From the NCBI GenBank assembly GCA_023630215.1, contig JALPRQ010000001.1, positions 1,426,001-1,490,000 on the forward strand: a stretch of 64,000 bases of DNA, in the 5' to 3' direction. Every line of letters begins with the position of its first letter. Position 1 is the first letter of the stretch. Origin of the DNA: Rhodobacteraceae bacterium NBU2976 (lineage in GTDB: Bacteria > Pseudomonadota > Alphaproteobacteria > Rhodobacterales > Rhodobacteraceae). The position numbers and the translations under genes are program-made. This document shows, piece after piece, positions 53,857-63,162 of the stretch. The notes beneath the pieces are model-generated. The model had not been told where the DNA came from and ran no database searches. It was given only the letters and a program-made list of their open reading frames with translations.

Positions 53857-54924
53857 TTATAACGCGGCGATGCGCTGCGCAGCCTCCCAGACATATTCGT
53901 CGAAATGGGGACCAAAGTAATTGGTCGTAATCGCAATCACGCGATCCGTGTCGGGGGAAACCACCAACAGCGCATACCACAGCGTGTTGGATCCGTTATG
54001 CCAGAAATACGCCTCGCCGAAATGCGCGTCATTGCCGGTTACCAGTCCGGCACTGTACGCACGTCCTGGCTGAACAAACAGCGCGTCAAAGGTACCCTGC
54101 GTGACAATCCCGTCCGCCCCGCGGCTGAGGCGCAGCAATTCCTGACCATAGCGCAAGAAATCACGGATCGACATATGCACGGTACCCGCCGGGCCAATCA
54201 AGGGAGTGTTGTCTGCATCGGGTCGGGTCGGATCAACAGCGGATTTGAACATACCAAACACCGACGAATGGCCCCAAGGCTGTTCCCCCAAAGGTGCACC
54301 AAACCCCACTGACGTCAGTCCCAAAGGCGTAAACACCCGCGCAGAAATTAGCTCCTCCCAGGTCTTTTGCGTATGCTGTTCGGCAATATGTCCCAACAAG
54401 GTATACCCGACATTGGAATATGTGAATTCGGATGCCTCGGGAGGGTTTGCCAGTATCGCAGCAAGGGCGGTGGCGCGCGCCTTGGGGCGGTCTTCAAGCG
54501 CGATATCTATGTTGGCGGCCACAGACTTATCGAAATTGGCGGGAAATCCCCCGCGATGATCCAAGACATCACGCAGGGTCACCGCCGCATACCCATCATC
54601 AATGGTCATCTCGGGAAACAGGTTTGGCAACGTGCTGTCAAGCCGCAGTTCACCCCGGTCCACAAGGGTGCCCAGCAACAAAGCGGTCATGGATTTGGTG
54701 ATCGACCCGACATGCCACAAATCGGAATCAGAAACGGGATCGGGCTGATCGATCCGGCGAAACCCGGCAGTGCTGACATCGATGATTGTGTCAGCATCCG
54801 CGTACCCCGCAGCGACGCCGATCAAGCCTTTTTCTGTATGAAGCCAGTCGGTTATGTCCTTCAAATCAGCAAGGGCCGCACCCGAGGATGCGGCCCAAAA
54901 CATTAATATCAGCACCCGGATCAT
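53857..54924 (-). CDS. Secreted beta-lactamase-fold serine hydrolase
   Basis: 355 residues with a signal peptide (MIRVLILMFWAASSGAALA). Class C-like active-site motifs: SxxK in VGSITKSMTALLL, YxN in FTYSNVGYTLLGH, and HNG near residue 325 (FWHNGSNTLWY). Members include esterases, D-Ala-D-Ala peptidases and beta-lactamases; the specific substrate is not visible. It follows the metY-like gene after 3 bases, so is likely in the same transcript. Confidence 0.85.
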   Translation of the reverse strand: MIRVLILMFWAASSGAALADLKDITDWLHTEKGLIGVAAGYADADTIIDVSTAGFRRIDQPDPVSDSDLWHVGSITKSMTALLLGTLVDRGELRLDSTLPNLFPEMTIDDGYAAVTLRDVLDHRGGFPANFDKSVAANIDIALEDRPKARATALAAILANPPEASEFTYSNVGYTLLGHIAEQHTQKTWEELISARVFTPLGLTSVGFGAPLGEQPWGHSSVFGMFKSAVDPTRPDADNTPLIGPAGTVHMSIRDFLRYGQELLRLSRGADGIVTQGTFDALFVQPGRAYSAGLVTGNDAHFGEAYFWHNGSNTLWYALLVVSPDTDRVIAITTNYFGPHFDEYVWEAAQRIAAL

Positions 54925-54927
54925 CGC

Positions 54928-56208
54928 CTAGGCGGTGGCTTTTGCCAATGCCTGATCCAGATCAGCAATGATGTCCGCCGGGTCTTCGGTGCCGATGGAC
55001 ACACGGACAACATTCGGGTCTGCCCCCGCGGCCGCGCGCTGTTCGTCCGACAATTGGCGGTGGGTGGTCGAAGCAGAATGGATGATAAGCGAGCGTGTAT
55101 CCCCCAGATTGGCCACATGGCTGAACAGTTCCAGTTCGTTCACCAGTTTCACACAAGCGTCATAGCCGCCCTTCACCGCAAACGTGAACAAGGCACCAGC
55201 CCCCTTCGGACAGATTTTCGCAATTCGGTCGTAGTAGGGAGAGGACTTCAAGCCCGCATAGGTGACCTTCTCGATCCGCGGGTCTTTTTCCAGCCATTCC
55301 GCCACCTTGATGGCGTTGGCGACATGTTTTTCCATGCGCAGCGACAGCGTTTCAATCCCCATCAGCGTGTAATGCGCCGCTTGTGGGTTTAGCGTCATAC
55401 CGAGATCACGCAAACCGACGGCAATGCCATGGAAGGTAAAGGCCATCGCCCCCAATGCCCCGTGGAAATTCAGGCCATGATAGGCCGGTTCCGGTTGGGA
55501 CAGGGACGGGAATTTGTCATTCTGCGACCAGTCGAACTTGCCGCTATCAACCACGATGCCCCCAGTGACCGTGCCGTTTCCGGTCAGGTATTTGGTCAGC
55601 GAATGCACAACCAGCGTCGCGCCATGTTCGATGGGGCGGCACAGATATGGTGTGGCCGAGGTGTTATCGACGATCAGCGGAATGCCTGCCTCGTCCCCGA
55701 TTTTCGCCAGCGCGTCGATATCGGTGATATAGCCGCCCGGGTTGGCGATGGTTTCGCAGAAAATCGCGCGGGTATCATCGTCGATGGCCGCTTTAACCGC
55801 GTCGAGATCGTCCGTGTCGACAAACTTCGCCGACCAGCCGAAACGTTTGATTGTATTGGACAATTGCGTAACCGTGCCGCCATAGAGCCGGGTCGAGGCC
55901 ACAACATTTTTCCCCGGACCCATCAGCGGAAACAGCGCCATGATTTGTGCCGCATGACCCGAGGAACAAGCAACCGCCCCAGCCCCACCTTCCAGCGCAG
56001 CAACGCGGGACTGCAAGGCCGATACGGTCGGATTGGTCAGGCGGGAATAGATATATCCAACCTCTTGCAGGTTAAACAGCGCCGCCGCATGATCTGCATC
56101 GCGAAACACATAGGCCGTTGTCTGGTAAATCGGCGTCTGGCGTGCGCCGGTCGCCGGATCAGGCTCGGCGCCTGCGTGAATTTGAAGTGTGTCAAAACCC
56201 TGAGTCAT
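54928..56208 (-). CDS. metY: O-acetylhomoserine sulfhydrylase-type PLP enzyme
   Basis: 426 residues from the ATG at 56208, with GGGGGAG before it; the frame extends to a TTG at 56220. Cys/Met-metabolism PLP family: [32 protein letters not shown], and the PLP lysine in [18 protein letters not shown]. Length and sequence fit MetY, which makes homocysteine from O-acetylhomoserine and sulfide. The leader has two hairpins. No other methionine gene is close. Confidence 0.88.
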   Translation of the reverse strand: MTQGFDTLQIHAGAEPDPATGARQTPIYQTTAYVFRDADHAAALFNLQEVGYIYSRLTNPTVSALQSRVAALEGGAGAVACSSGHAAQIMALFPLMGPGKNVVASTRLYGGTVTQLSNTIKRFGWSAKFVDTDDLDAVKAAIDDDTRAIFCETIANPGGYITDIDALAKIGDEAGIPLIVDNTSATPYLCRPIEHGATLVVHSLTKYLTGNGTVTGGIVVDSGKFDWSQNDKFPSLSQPEPAYHGLNFHGALGAMAFTFHGIAVGLRDLGMTLNPQAAHYTLMGIETLSLRMEKHVANAIKVAEWLEKDPRIEKVTYAGLKSSPYYDRIAKICPKGAGALFTFAVKGGYDACVKLVNELELFSHVANLGDTRSLIIHSASTTHRQLSDEQRAAAGADPNVVRVSIGTEDPADIIADLDQALAKATA

Positions 56209-56282
56209 AGTCTCCCCCAATTATCGCACCCCCTAGCGGGTGTTAATCGGGTTTAATCACATTCCGAAAGGCGGGAATAGAT

Positions 56283-56720
56283 TTATTTACATATCTCGTC
56301 ATCTTCCGGAATGCCAAATTCCGCTGGGGCGGCGCACATCTGGAACATCCCCGGGATCACCATGAAACCGCGTTTGACATAGCCCCCTTCGGCACAGGGT
56401 GTGGTGGGAACATTCAACCGCGCCTGATCCGCCGTGTCCCCGTCAGCAAGATACGCAAACCATAAATTAGGCGTCCATGGGGTCGTGTCATCGCTCATCA
56501 AGTTGGTATGCCAGATATTGACTGGAACCCCACATTTCTCCGACCATTCCACCGTCAGGCTATTCAACTGGTCCCGAAACGCCTGCGAGGCCGTGTCGAC
56601 ATCCGATTCCACGACCAATTCCGACGGGATCGCGCCGACAATGTAGAAATAGGCCTCGAACGCGTCTCCAGCGCGGACGGGAAACGAAATAATAAGCAAT
56701 ATCAATATGTAGCGAAACAA
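56283..56720 (-). CDS. Small secreted hypothetical protein
   Basis: 145 residues from a TTG at 56720 with GGGGG well placed; the open frame reaches further up but inside the CoA-binding gene. A signal peptide (FRYILILLIISFPVRA) is followed by an Ala/Thr-rich domain with Cys residues (EKCGVPVN, TTPCAEGGY and FQMCAAPAEF). The family is not recognised. It is directly downstream of the CoA-binding gene and likely shares its transcript. Confidence 0.6.
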   Translation of the reverse strand: MFRYILILLIISFPVRAGDAFEAYFYIVGAIPSELVVESDVDTASQAFRDQLNSLTVEWSEKCGVPVNIWHTNLMSDDTTPWTPNLWFAYLADGDTADQARLNVPTTPCAEGGYVKRGFMVIPGMFQMCAAPAEFGIPEDDEICK

Positions 56721-56722
56721 TT

Positions 56723-57145
56723 TTAACCCCCTATTAGCCGTGGATATTCGATTGCGGGACAGCGGTCCATGACCACGTCCACCCCAGCGGCTCTGGCTTT
56801 GGCCGCAGCTTCCTCGTTGATAATGCCAAGCTGCATCCAAATGGTTTGAACCCTGTCCATTTGCAAAACCTGATCAACGATTGGCCCCACGTCTTCGGCC
56901 CGGCGGAAAATATCGACCATATCGACGCGCTCGTGAATGTCCGCCAAAGACGCCACAACTGTTTCTCCGAACAGTTCCTCGCCAGCTTGCCCCGGGTTAA
57001 CCGGGATAACACGATAGCCTTTGGACACCAGAAACCTCCCAACACGGTTGGATGCTCGTTCAGGTTTAGGTGATGCCCCAACCATTGCGATGGTTTCTGT
57101 GCGATTGAGCACATTGCGCAAAAAAGAATCGGAATAATCTGTCAT
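56723..57145 (-). CDS. CoA-binding domain protein (YccU-like)
   Basis: 140 residues, single Rossmann-type CoA-binding domain: ETIAMVGASPKPERASNRVG, RVIPVNPGQAGEELFG, VDMVDIFRRAEDVG and TIWMQLGIINEEAAAKARAAG. Stand-alone proteins of this type bind CoA or related thioesters; role unknown. First of a likely two-gene unit with the small secreted protein. Confidence 0.88.
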   Translation of the reverse strand: MTDYSDSFLRNVLNRTETIAMVGASPKPERASNRVGRFLVSKGYRVIPVNPGQAGEELFGETVVASLADIHERVDMVDIFRRAEDVGPIVDQVLQMDRVQTIWMQLGIINEEAAAKARAAGVDVVMDRCPAIEYPRLIGG

Positions 57146-57203
57146 CTGACCAGCCTAGCTTTGAAAACATTCGCAATCTATAGTTTGGCAAAGGGGGACA
57201 CTT

Positions 57204-58832
57204 ATGCGCTATCTGATCGCCTTACTTTTCCTTTGTGTTCCAACGCTCCTATCGGCCTGCCCATCTGCCGAGGATCTGGCCATTGGCGGCGACGAGCCCG
57301 GTGCTTTGCTGGATCGCTGCCGTGAACTTGGGCGCTTTGAAATCCCAACCGGGCGCGGCAATGTCGAAGTTGTCATGTACGGTACGCGCACCGCGGACGA
57401 GGACAAGATTTTCCCCATATTGGAGTCGCTGACATTTGCGGGCGACGCGCTTGCGGATCTGGGCGCTCTAACGACCCATCCGATTGATGTGTTTATATCA
57501 CCAACAGAATATGTACCGCTTGATCCCACAGATAATGCTGAAGCGACAGCGCGATTATCCGCAGATGATAGCCGATGCGTGATTTCGATGTTTCCCAATG
57601 TTGTCGACATCGAATTCAGCTTTGTCCTCGCGCACGAGTTCTTTCATTGCGTGCAATTTCGTGAATTCTCCAGTCGTCAGCTCGCCGATCGCGCCGACTG
57701 GTGGTACGAAGCTACATCAGAATGGTTCGCGAATTATGCCTATCAGGGGCAGTCTTATACTGACCGTTTTGTTGAAGCATTCGACTACGAATCCATGGAT
57801 ATCCCAATCACCAAAATGGAATACACCAACGTCGTGTTCTTTTTTTGGTATAGCGACACATATGGAGACAGCGCGATCATCGACCTGATCCGCGCTATGC
57901 CCGAAGGGGATGGCGCACAAGAAGATGCCCTTGCTGCAATCATTGATGACGACGCGTTCATGGATTTTGCCAAGGCCTATTTCTCGCGCGAGATTCATCA
58001 GCCAGGCGGGCGTGTGGTTCCAGTATTGCCTCACAATTTAAATTACTTTGAATGGGATGGCAGCGACACCCATGAACTGCGCGGGGAACGGTTCCAGCTG
58101 TACCGTGCACATCTAACATTTGGGTGTGGCGAATGGCACACTGAACAGTTGGATTTAATCGGAAAAACGGCAGTCAAACGACAGCCGGACGGCGAGTGGG
58201 AAGATCTACCCGAAGATATCTTTCCAGATGGCGAGGACGAAATCACCTATCGTTTCATTGGAGTGTCAACCTCGGCAGATGGGTTCTCGGTCGATATTAA
58301 AGCCGAAAAGGAACCCTGCACAATTTGCCCAGTTTATTATGCGGATGACAGTCCAGAAAGTTGTTTGGTTGGCGAGTGGAATCTCGTTTCAGGAGGACTT
58401 GGCGAGAAAATTGGTGAAATGCTGGAAATGACCCAGTTAGAGAATGTGGATTATCCAGATCTCGACAATATTCTGGTGTTTTATGCTGATGGAAATTTCG
58501 AGGTCATAACCGAAGATAGCGGCCATCTGGAATCCGTCAAACCCAGTGGCGAACGGCTTATCGGTGATGTCGATTTCAATTTCAGCTCGACCGGCACCTG
58601 GAGTGTCGATGGTAACAAGTTGAAACAATGCGAGCGCCGTCCAGACTTCAATATCAACTTGGACATGTTCGACACTGGAAACGGGACAACCGAGAATCTC
58701 AATGCCGACCGCTTTTTGGGGCCAACCACCGAAATCCATCGCACACGTTCGTTCGAATGCGATGGCAGCACATTGATCATCCGCGAGGGTGGGTTTTTCG
58801 CACCTCGTGTTGAATGGGTCTATTCCAAATAA
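57204..58832 (+). CDS. Secreted protein with zinc-metalloprotease (gluzincin-type) motif
   Basis: 542 residues with a signal peptide (MRYLIALLFLCVPTLLSA, Cys following; possible lipoprotein). A central motif AHEFFHCVQFREF is a HExxH zinc site, and WWYEATSEWFANYAY about 30 residues on supplies the distant Glu expected in gluzincins. The C-terminal half (about 380-540) is a separate beta-rich domain with many Cys and the phrase SCLVGEWNLVSGG, like a lipocalin-type or META-like module. Substrate unknown. Divergent from the CoA-binding gene. Confidence 0.7.
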   Translation: MRYLIALLFLCVPTLLSACPSAEDLAIGGDEPGALLDRCRELGRFEIPTGRGNVEVVMYGTRTADEDKIFPILESLTFAGDALADLGALTTHPIDVFISPTEYVPLDPTDNAEATARLSADDSRCVISMFPNVVDIEFSFVLAHEFFHCVQFREFSSRQLADRADWWYEATSEWFANYAYQGQSYTDRFVEAFDYESMDIPITKMEYTNVVFFFWYSDTYGDSAIIDLIRAMPEGDGAQEDALAAIIDDDAFMDFAKAYFSREIHQPGGRVVPVLPHNLNYFEWDGSDTHELRGERFQLYRAHLTFGCGEWHTEQLDLIGKTAVKRQPDGEWEDLPEDIFPDGEDEITYRFIGVSTSADGFSVDIKAEKEPCTICPVYYADDSPESCLVGEWNLVSGGLGEKIGEMLEMTQLENVDYPDLDNILVFYADGNFEVITEDSGHLESVKPSGERLIGDVDFNFSSTGTWSVDGNKLKQCERRPDFNINLDMFDTGNGTTENLNADRFLGPTTEIHRTRSFECDGSTLIIREGGFFAPRVEWVYSK

Positions 58833-58836
58833 AAAA

Positions 58837-58864
58837 GCGCCCGGGAAGACTCCTTACCGGGCGC
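58837..58864 (-). terminator. Terminator for the YHS-protein gene
   Basis: GCGCCCGG and CCGGGCGC around a 12-base loop, followed on the minus strand by TTTTTT. It lies 120 bases past the stop of the YHS gene and directly after the stop of the convergent metalloprotease gene. Confidence 0.75.
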
Positions 58865-58983
58865 AGGTCTGGAACGAGGGACAGTAAAAGAAACAGGTTA
58901 GTTCCAATAACCCTGCTTCGTTAGACGATGTAGGTGATATCTTCCAACAGTGAAGGGTTTATCGCCTTTTTGTGAACATCGGG

Positions 58984-59421
58984 TTACTGCAATATGTCAG
59001 GCCAATAGGATTCCGCTTTGGTGATATTGCCGGGAATATCTTCGGACCAAAGTTGGCGCGCTTGCAGATTGTAATTCAGGTAAAGCTTTCCATCGACAAT
59101 GGTCCATGCCTCGGGAACGGTCGGGGCCAACTGACCCTTCGATAGGGCAAAGGCGCAATATCCGCCAAATTGCGGGGCATAGGCTTCCGGGTTTCCTTCG
59201 AAAAGCGCCATATGTTCAGGCGTCGAGAATAGCCAAACCGCATCGTTCCAATTTACGGCGTAATCCAGCAACCCTTCGACGGGTTGGCCCTGTTCGAAAT
59301 AGGCGACCGGGTCATATCCATTGATCGCGATGTCGTCGGTGTTGAAAACCGCATCTTCGGCAAAGGTGGGCAGGGCAATTATCGCCCCGATCAGCGACAG
59401 GGCAAAACGTCTGGTAATCAT
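58984..59421 (-). CDS. YHS-domain protein, secreted
   Basis: 145 residues with a signal peptide (MITRRFALSLIGAIIALPTFA). The YHS core is seen as INGYDPVAYFEQGQP, LFSTPEHMALFEGNPEAYAP and FGGYCAFALSKG. YHS domains are small metal- or copper-related modules found alone or in metal transporters. Role unknown. Its own terminator follows. Confidence 0.85.
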   Translation of the reverse strand: MITRRFALSLIGAIIALPTFAEDAVFNTDDIAINGYDPVAYFEQGQPVEGLLDYAVNWNDAVWLFSTPEHMALFEGNPEAYAPQFGGYCAFALSKGQLAPTVPEAWTIVDGKLYLNYNLQARQLWSEDIPGNITKAESYWPDILQ

Positions 59422-59480
59422 GGGCGCTCCGTTTTCTTTTCTGATAGCGGAGTGCGGTGTGTGTGCCTAGTCACCTCACA

Positions 59481-60296
59481 TCAGTTTGAACTGCTGTGTG
59501 ACGTTTTCCAGCGGTTAACCGCATACATGCTGACCGCGGCAGCATTTGATACATTCAACGATCCAAACGCCCCGGCGAACGGGATTTTCGCCAATACATG
59601 ACAGGTATCCTTCGTCAGTTGACGCAGCCCCGGACCTTCGGAACCCAATATGATTGCGACCGGCACGTCGGGCAGGGGAGACAGGGCATCTTCCAATGTT
59701 TGATCGGCTTCCCCATCCATTCCGATCAGGAAATAGCCCATTTCCTTCAGGCTGTTCATCGCATTCGCCAGATTGGGAATGCGCAGATATGGCTGCCGTT
59801 CCAACGCGCCCGAAGCGGTTTTTGCCAATGCCCCTGTTTCCGGGGCAGAATGACGATGTGGTGCGATGACCGCGCGTGCGCCAAACACTTCGGCAGATCG
59901 TAGGATCGCGCCGACATTATGCGGATCGCTGACACGGTCCAGCAAAACCACCATCGGCGCAGCTTTGCCCGGCGCACAGATTTCCGAGACCGAGCCCCAA
60001 TCCAGCGGCTGCACCTCTAACACCGCTCCCTGATGAACCGATTGCGGATCAAGCGGCGCGGAAAATTTCCGTGCATCGACGATCTCGGGCTCGATGCCCG
60101 AGGCGGCGATGGCTCCCTCCAGCCGGTCCGCAGCGTTCTTGGTAACCCGCAGCGTCAGTTTTTCGCGGGCAGGATTTTCCAGTGCGTCGCGCACCGCATG
60201 GATGCCGAACATCCAGACAGTTTCACCGCCAGCCGCGGCGCGGGCGCGTTCCTTGTCAACGACCCAGGTTGGTTTCTTCTTCGATTTTGGTGCCAT
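59481..60296 (-). CDS. rlmB: 23S rRNA (guanosine-2'-O-)-methyltransferase RlmB-type
   Basis: 271 residues of the SpoU/TrmH family. N-terminal substrate-binding domain (about 25-100) and the knotted catalytic domain with VLLDRVSDPHNVGAILRSAE (motif 1), IILGSEGPGLRQLT (motif 2) and IPFAGAFGSLNVSNAAAVSM (motif 3). It methylates 2'-O of a guanosine in 23S rRNA using SAM. A start codon directly follows the stop of the upstream gene (TGAATG). Confidence 0.92.
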   Translation of the reverse strand: MAPKSKKKPTWVVDKERARAAAGGETVWMFGIHAVRDALENPAREKLTLRVTKNAADRLEGAIAASGIEPEIVDARKFSAPLDPQSVHQGAVLEVQPLDWGSVSEICAPGKAAPMVVLLDRVSDPHNVGAILRSAEVFGARAVIAPHRHSAPETGALAKTASGALERQPYLRIPNLANAMNSLKEMGYFLIGMDGEADQTLEDALSPLPDVPVAIILGSEGPGLRQLTKDTCHVLAKIPFAGAFGSLNVSNAAAVSMYAVNRWKTSHSSSN

Positions 60297-60704
60297 TCAG
60301 GGAATCATCACTCTGTTGCGATCAAACGTTCCGCCGTCGATCGAGCCATCATCATATGTGATCTTGATGGTCACGGTTTCAACCGAATTCAAGGGGAACT
60401 CGATATAGGGCAAATGATCCGTCAATTTCATCGCATTTGGTGTCGCTTCGCCTTCGTAACAGGGTTCCAGCTGATATTCCGTGTTGGCGACGTTCGAATT
60501 GATGCCATAAACCACTTTCGACATGCCGCAGCGCCAGCTCTCGATATGGGTGAAATAGACCAGATCTTTACCGTCCCATTCGCGCACCGCGATCCAATTG
60601 GCCCGTGTCATATCCATGATCGGACGCACTTCGGCGGCTGTCGTAAAGTTCTGTGCCGCAGCGATATTTGCCACAAACAGAAAGCCTAAAATTATCCGTT
60701 TCAT
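60297..60704 (-). CDS. Small secreted hypothetical protein
   Basis: 135 residues from the ATG at 60704, with GGAGG before it. Signal peptide (MKRIILGFLFVANIAAAQ) and a mature domain with two Cys (ESWRCGMSKV and LEPCYEGEA). I do not recognise the family. Its stop touches the rlmB start, so the two are in one transcript. Confidence 0.65.
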   Translation of the reverse strand: MKRIILGFLFVANIAAAQNFTTAAEVRPIMDMTRANWIAVREWDGKDLVYFTHIESWRCGMSKVVYGINSNVANTEYQLEPCYEGEATPNAMKLTDHLPYIEFPLNSVETVTIKITYDDGSIDGGTFDRNRVMIP

Positions 60705-60776
60705 CAAAACCTCCGTCAATGATGGTAGCATTGCCAGATTTTGCGATGATTGCACAGGCCAAAGGTGTATTCCCTG

Positions 60777-60805
60777 TTGACGGGGGCGGACGGTTTGCGT
60801 AATCA
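60777..60805 (+). promoter_or_regulatory. Sigma-70-type promoter of tRNA-Tyr
   Basis: TTGACG (60777-60782), 17-base spacer, TAATCA (60800-60805), 27 bases before the tRNA 5' end, where a promoter is expected. Confidence 0.65.
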
Positions 60806-60831
60806 CGCCCTCGCATCACCCGATGCGAAAC

Positions 60832-60917
60832 GGGGGGGTGGCAGAGCGGTCAAATGCAACGGACTGTAACTCCGTCGGGGAAACCCTACACTGGTTCGAA
60901 TCCAGTCCCCCCCACCA
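60832..60917 (+). tRNA. tRNA-Tyr (anticodon GTA)
   Basis: Complete cloverleaf: 7-base acceptor stem of G and C, T8 and G9, D arm, anticodon stem ACGGA / TCCGT with loop CTGTAAC (GTA at 60866-60868), a long variable arm as usual for tRNA-Tyr, T arm ACTGG-TTCGAAT-CCAGT, and an encoded CCA at 60915-60917. No integrase or repeated 3' tRNA fragment is present downstream. Confidence 0.97.
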
Positions 60918-61130
60918 TCAATCATCATACAGGTTAGGCTGGCTCACCCGGGGATCGGATGCGCCTGAATGCTGCCCCGCAAGCTCAGATCGCCGAAGGA
61001 CATGCCAACAACATCCGTAATGCACAGTTGCGGCGCATGATGGTGATTCATATTGCGCCCTGTTGAAACTTGCACTGTTACCCGCCGAAACAGACAAACC
61101 TTGCGTTGAACAGGAGCCCGCCTCCTGATC

Positions 61131-62003
61131 CTATATGCGCACCGCGTCGATCAGTTCAGGCAGGAATTTTTCGCCCATGCCCTTGTCGTCGACAGCGGTG
61201 TTCAACAGGCCCAGCACGTCGTCTGACACGATTTGGTCCGCCCCCAGATCCTTTGCCATATTCTGATAATAGGTAATGTCCTTACGGCAGTTCGACAGAC
61301 TGAATTTGTGGGCGTTGGGGTCGCCGTCGCAGACAAAGCTGGAAAAGGTCTCGAAATTCCCGCAATGCATACCCGACGCCCGAATTACTTCGCGGAAGGT
61401 TTTCGGATCAACGTCCAGCTTACCCAATGTCGTATAACATTCCGACCAAAGCGTCGCATACCCAATCGCCACCAGATTATTGACCAGTTTCACAGAATGC
61501 GCCGTGCCGGCCGTGCCGCCAACGGGGATTACAACGGCTGCCCATGTCTCTAATAACGGGCGGATGTCGGCGATATCGGTTTCTGTTCCACTGACAAAGG
61601 TCGTCAGTTCCCCATCCCAGGCATGTTTGGGGGTGCGGGACAGGGGCGCGTCGATAAACCTGCCACCCGCAGCCGCCATGCGCTCCGCCAGCTTGCGGGT
61701 CGAGTCCGGTTCCGCCGTCGAGGTGTCGATCACGATCATCCCTGGTCTCATATTGGCGATAATGATATCCAGGTTTGCTTCCACTTCGGGCGTGCCAGTG
61801 ACGCATAACACGATGATATCCGCGTTCTCTGCCATGGTTGCGACATCGAGAACCTCTTGTGCGCCACGCGACTTCAAATCCTCCACAGCCTCGCGTTTGC
61901 GATGCGCCGTGACCAGCAGCGGAAAACCTTTTTCCACAGCGTTTTTAGCCATGCCATGGCCCATCAGGCCGACTCCTATGAATCCGACGGTTGGTTTGGT
62001 CAT
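61131..62003 (-). CDS. NAD(P)-dependent beta-hydroxyacid dehydrogenase (3-hydroxyisobutyrate dehydrogenase family)
   Basis: 290 residues. Rossmann motif FIGVGLMGHGMAKNAVEKGF, the substrate loop DAPLSRTPKHAWDGELT, and catalytic Lys in GTAHSVKLVNNLVAIG. The family reduces or oxidises 3-hydroxyacids such as 3-hydroxyisobutyrate, 2-hydroxy-3-oxopropionate or 3-hydroxypropionate; the exact one is not evident. GAGGAGG precedes the ATG. Divergent from moaA. Confidence 0.85.
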   Translation of the reverse strand: MTKPTVGFIGVGLMGHGMAKNAVEKGFPLLVTAHRKREAVEDLKSRGAQEVLDVATMAENADIIVLCVTGTPEVEANLDIIIANMRPGMIVIDTSTAEPDSTRKLAERMAAAGGRFIDAPLSRTPKHAWDGELTTFVSGTETDIADIRPLLETWAAVVIPVGGTAGTAHSVKLVNNLVAIGYATLWSECYTTLGKLDVDPKTFREVIRASGMHCGNFETFSSFVCDGDPNAHKFSLSNCRKDITYYQNMAKDLGADQIVSDDVLGLLNTAVDDKGMGEKFLPELIDAVRI

Positions 62004-62106
62004 GATATCCTCCTCGTTTGGGCAAGTATTATCGTTACCATGAGTAAGCGCAACTGCTCTTGCGTCTGGCCAGTGGGAATCATAGGTTCAACCCAAAGGG
62101 GGAGTC

Positions 62107-63120
62107 ATGCCGCAGCCACCACAGCTTATCGATCCATTTGCCAGAGCCATCACCTATTTGCGGGTTTCGGTGACCGATCGCTGCGATTTACGCTGTTTTT
62201 ATTGCATGTCCGAGCATATGACCTTTCTCCCGAAGAAAGAACTTTTGACGCTGGAAGAGCTGGACCGCCTCTGCTCGGCCTTTGTCAGCATGGGGGTGCA
62301 GAAACTGCGTATCACCGGGGGTGAACCGCTGGTGCGCAAAGGGATCATGAATTTCTTTGATGCCATGTCCCGGCATCTGGCGACTGGCGCACTCAAGGAA
62401 CTGACTCTGACCACCAACGCCACTCAGCTTGCCAAATTTGCGCAACCCTTGTGGGATAGCGGTGTCCGTCGTGTGAATGTGTCTCTGGATACGCTGGACG
62501 AGGCTAATTTCGCCGACATAACCCGCTGGGGCAAGTTTCAGCAGGTCATGGACGGGATCGATGCGGCCGACAAAGTCGGCATGAAGGTGAAAATTAATGC
62601 CGTCGCGCTAAAAGGCACAAATGATCACGAGGTGCACAATATGGTGCGCTGGTGTGGCGAACGAGGCTTTGATCTGACCTTTATCGAGGTCATGCCCATG
62701 GGCGATATGGGCGAGCTGGATCGGCTGGATCAATATTGGTCGCTGAAGGATGTCCGCAAAACATTGGAACAGGAATGGACCCTGTCAGACATTCCGCTGA
62801 ACACCGGCGGCCCGGCGACCTATGTGCAGGTGGCAGAAACTGGTGGTCGGATCGGGTTTATCACGCCGCTGACGCATAATTTCTGCGAAAGCTGCAACCG
62901 CGTTCGGTTAACCTGCACCGGCCAACTCTATATGTGTTTGGGGCAAGAGGATGACGCCGATTTGCGACAGGTGTTGCGCACCAATCCGGATGATGACCGC
63001 CCGCTGTATCAGGCCATTGAAAACGCTATCGCCCGCAAGCCCAAAGGGCATGACTTCGATTATTCGCGCCAAACTGTGGTGGGGCAAGTGTCCCGGCATA
63101 TGTCACATACCGGAGGTTGA
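62107..63120 (+). CDS. moaA: GTP 3',8-cyclase MoaA
   Basis: 337 residues of the radical SAM superfamily. N-terminal CDLRCFYC (Cys 26, 30, 33) binds the SAM cluster; C-terminal [18 protein letters not shown] binds the second 4Fe-4S cluster; the protein ends in GG as MoaA proteins do. It makes the first intermediate of molybdenum cofactor synthesis from GTP. GGGGGAG precedes the ATG. Confidence 0.95.
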   Translation: MPQPPQLIDPFARAITYLRVSVTDRCDLRCFYCMSEHMTFLPKKELLTLEELDRLCSAFVSMGVQKLRITGGEPLVRKGIMNFFDAMSRHLATGALKELTLTTNATQLAKFAQPLWDSGVRRVNVSLDTLDEANFADITRWGKFQQVMDGIDAADKVGMKVKINAVALKGTNDHEVHNMVRWCGERGFDLTFIEVMPMGDMGELDRLDQYWSLKDVRKTLEQEWTLSDIPLNTGGPATYVQVAETGGRIGFITPLTHNFCESCNRVRLTCTGQLYMCLGQEDDADLRQVLRTNPDDDRPLYQAIENAIARKPKGHDFDYSRQTVVGQVSRHMSHTGG

Positions 63121-63121
63121 C

Positions 63122-63149
63122 GCCGGCCACCGGAAATCCGGTAGCCGGC
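63122..63149. terminator. Hairpin between convergent moaA and the outer-membrane gene
   Basis: GCCGGC outer arms and ACCGG / CCGGT inner arms around AAAT, with one bulge. It sits between two convergent stops but has no T run, so function as a terminator is only probable. Confidence 0.5.
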
Positions 63150-63162
63150 CATGTCGGTGATA

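Noticed and set aside
56209-56282. SAM-II riboswitch
   Set aside because: The leader has hairpins but does not match the consensus pseudoknot as I know it; kept only as a low-interest finding.
60832-61130. Genomic island boundary at tRNA-Tyr
   Set aside because: No integrase, no direct repeat of the tRNA 3' end and no shift in base composition were seen downstream.
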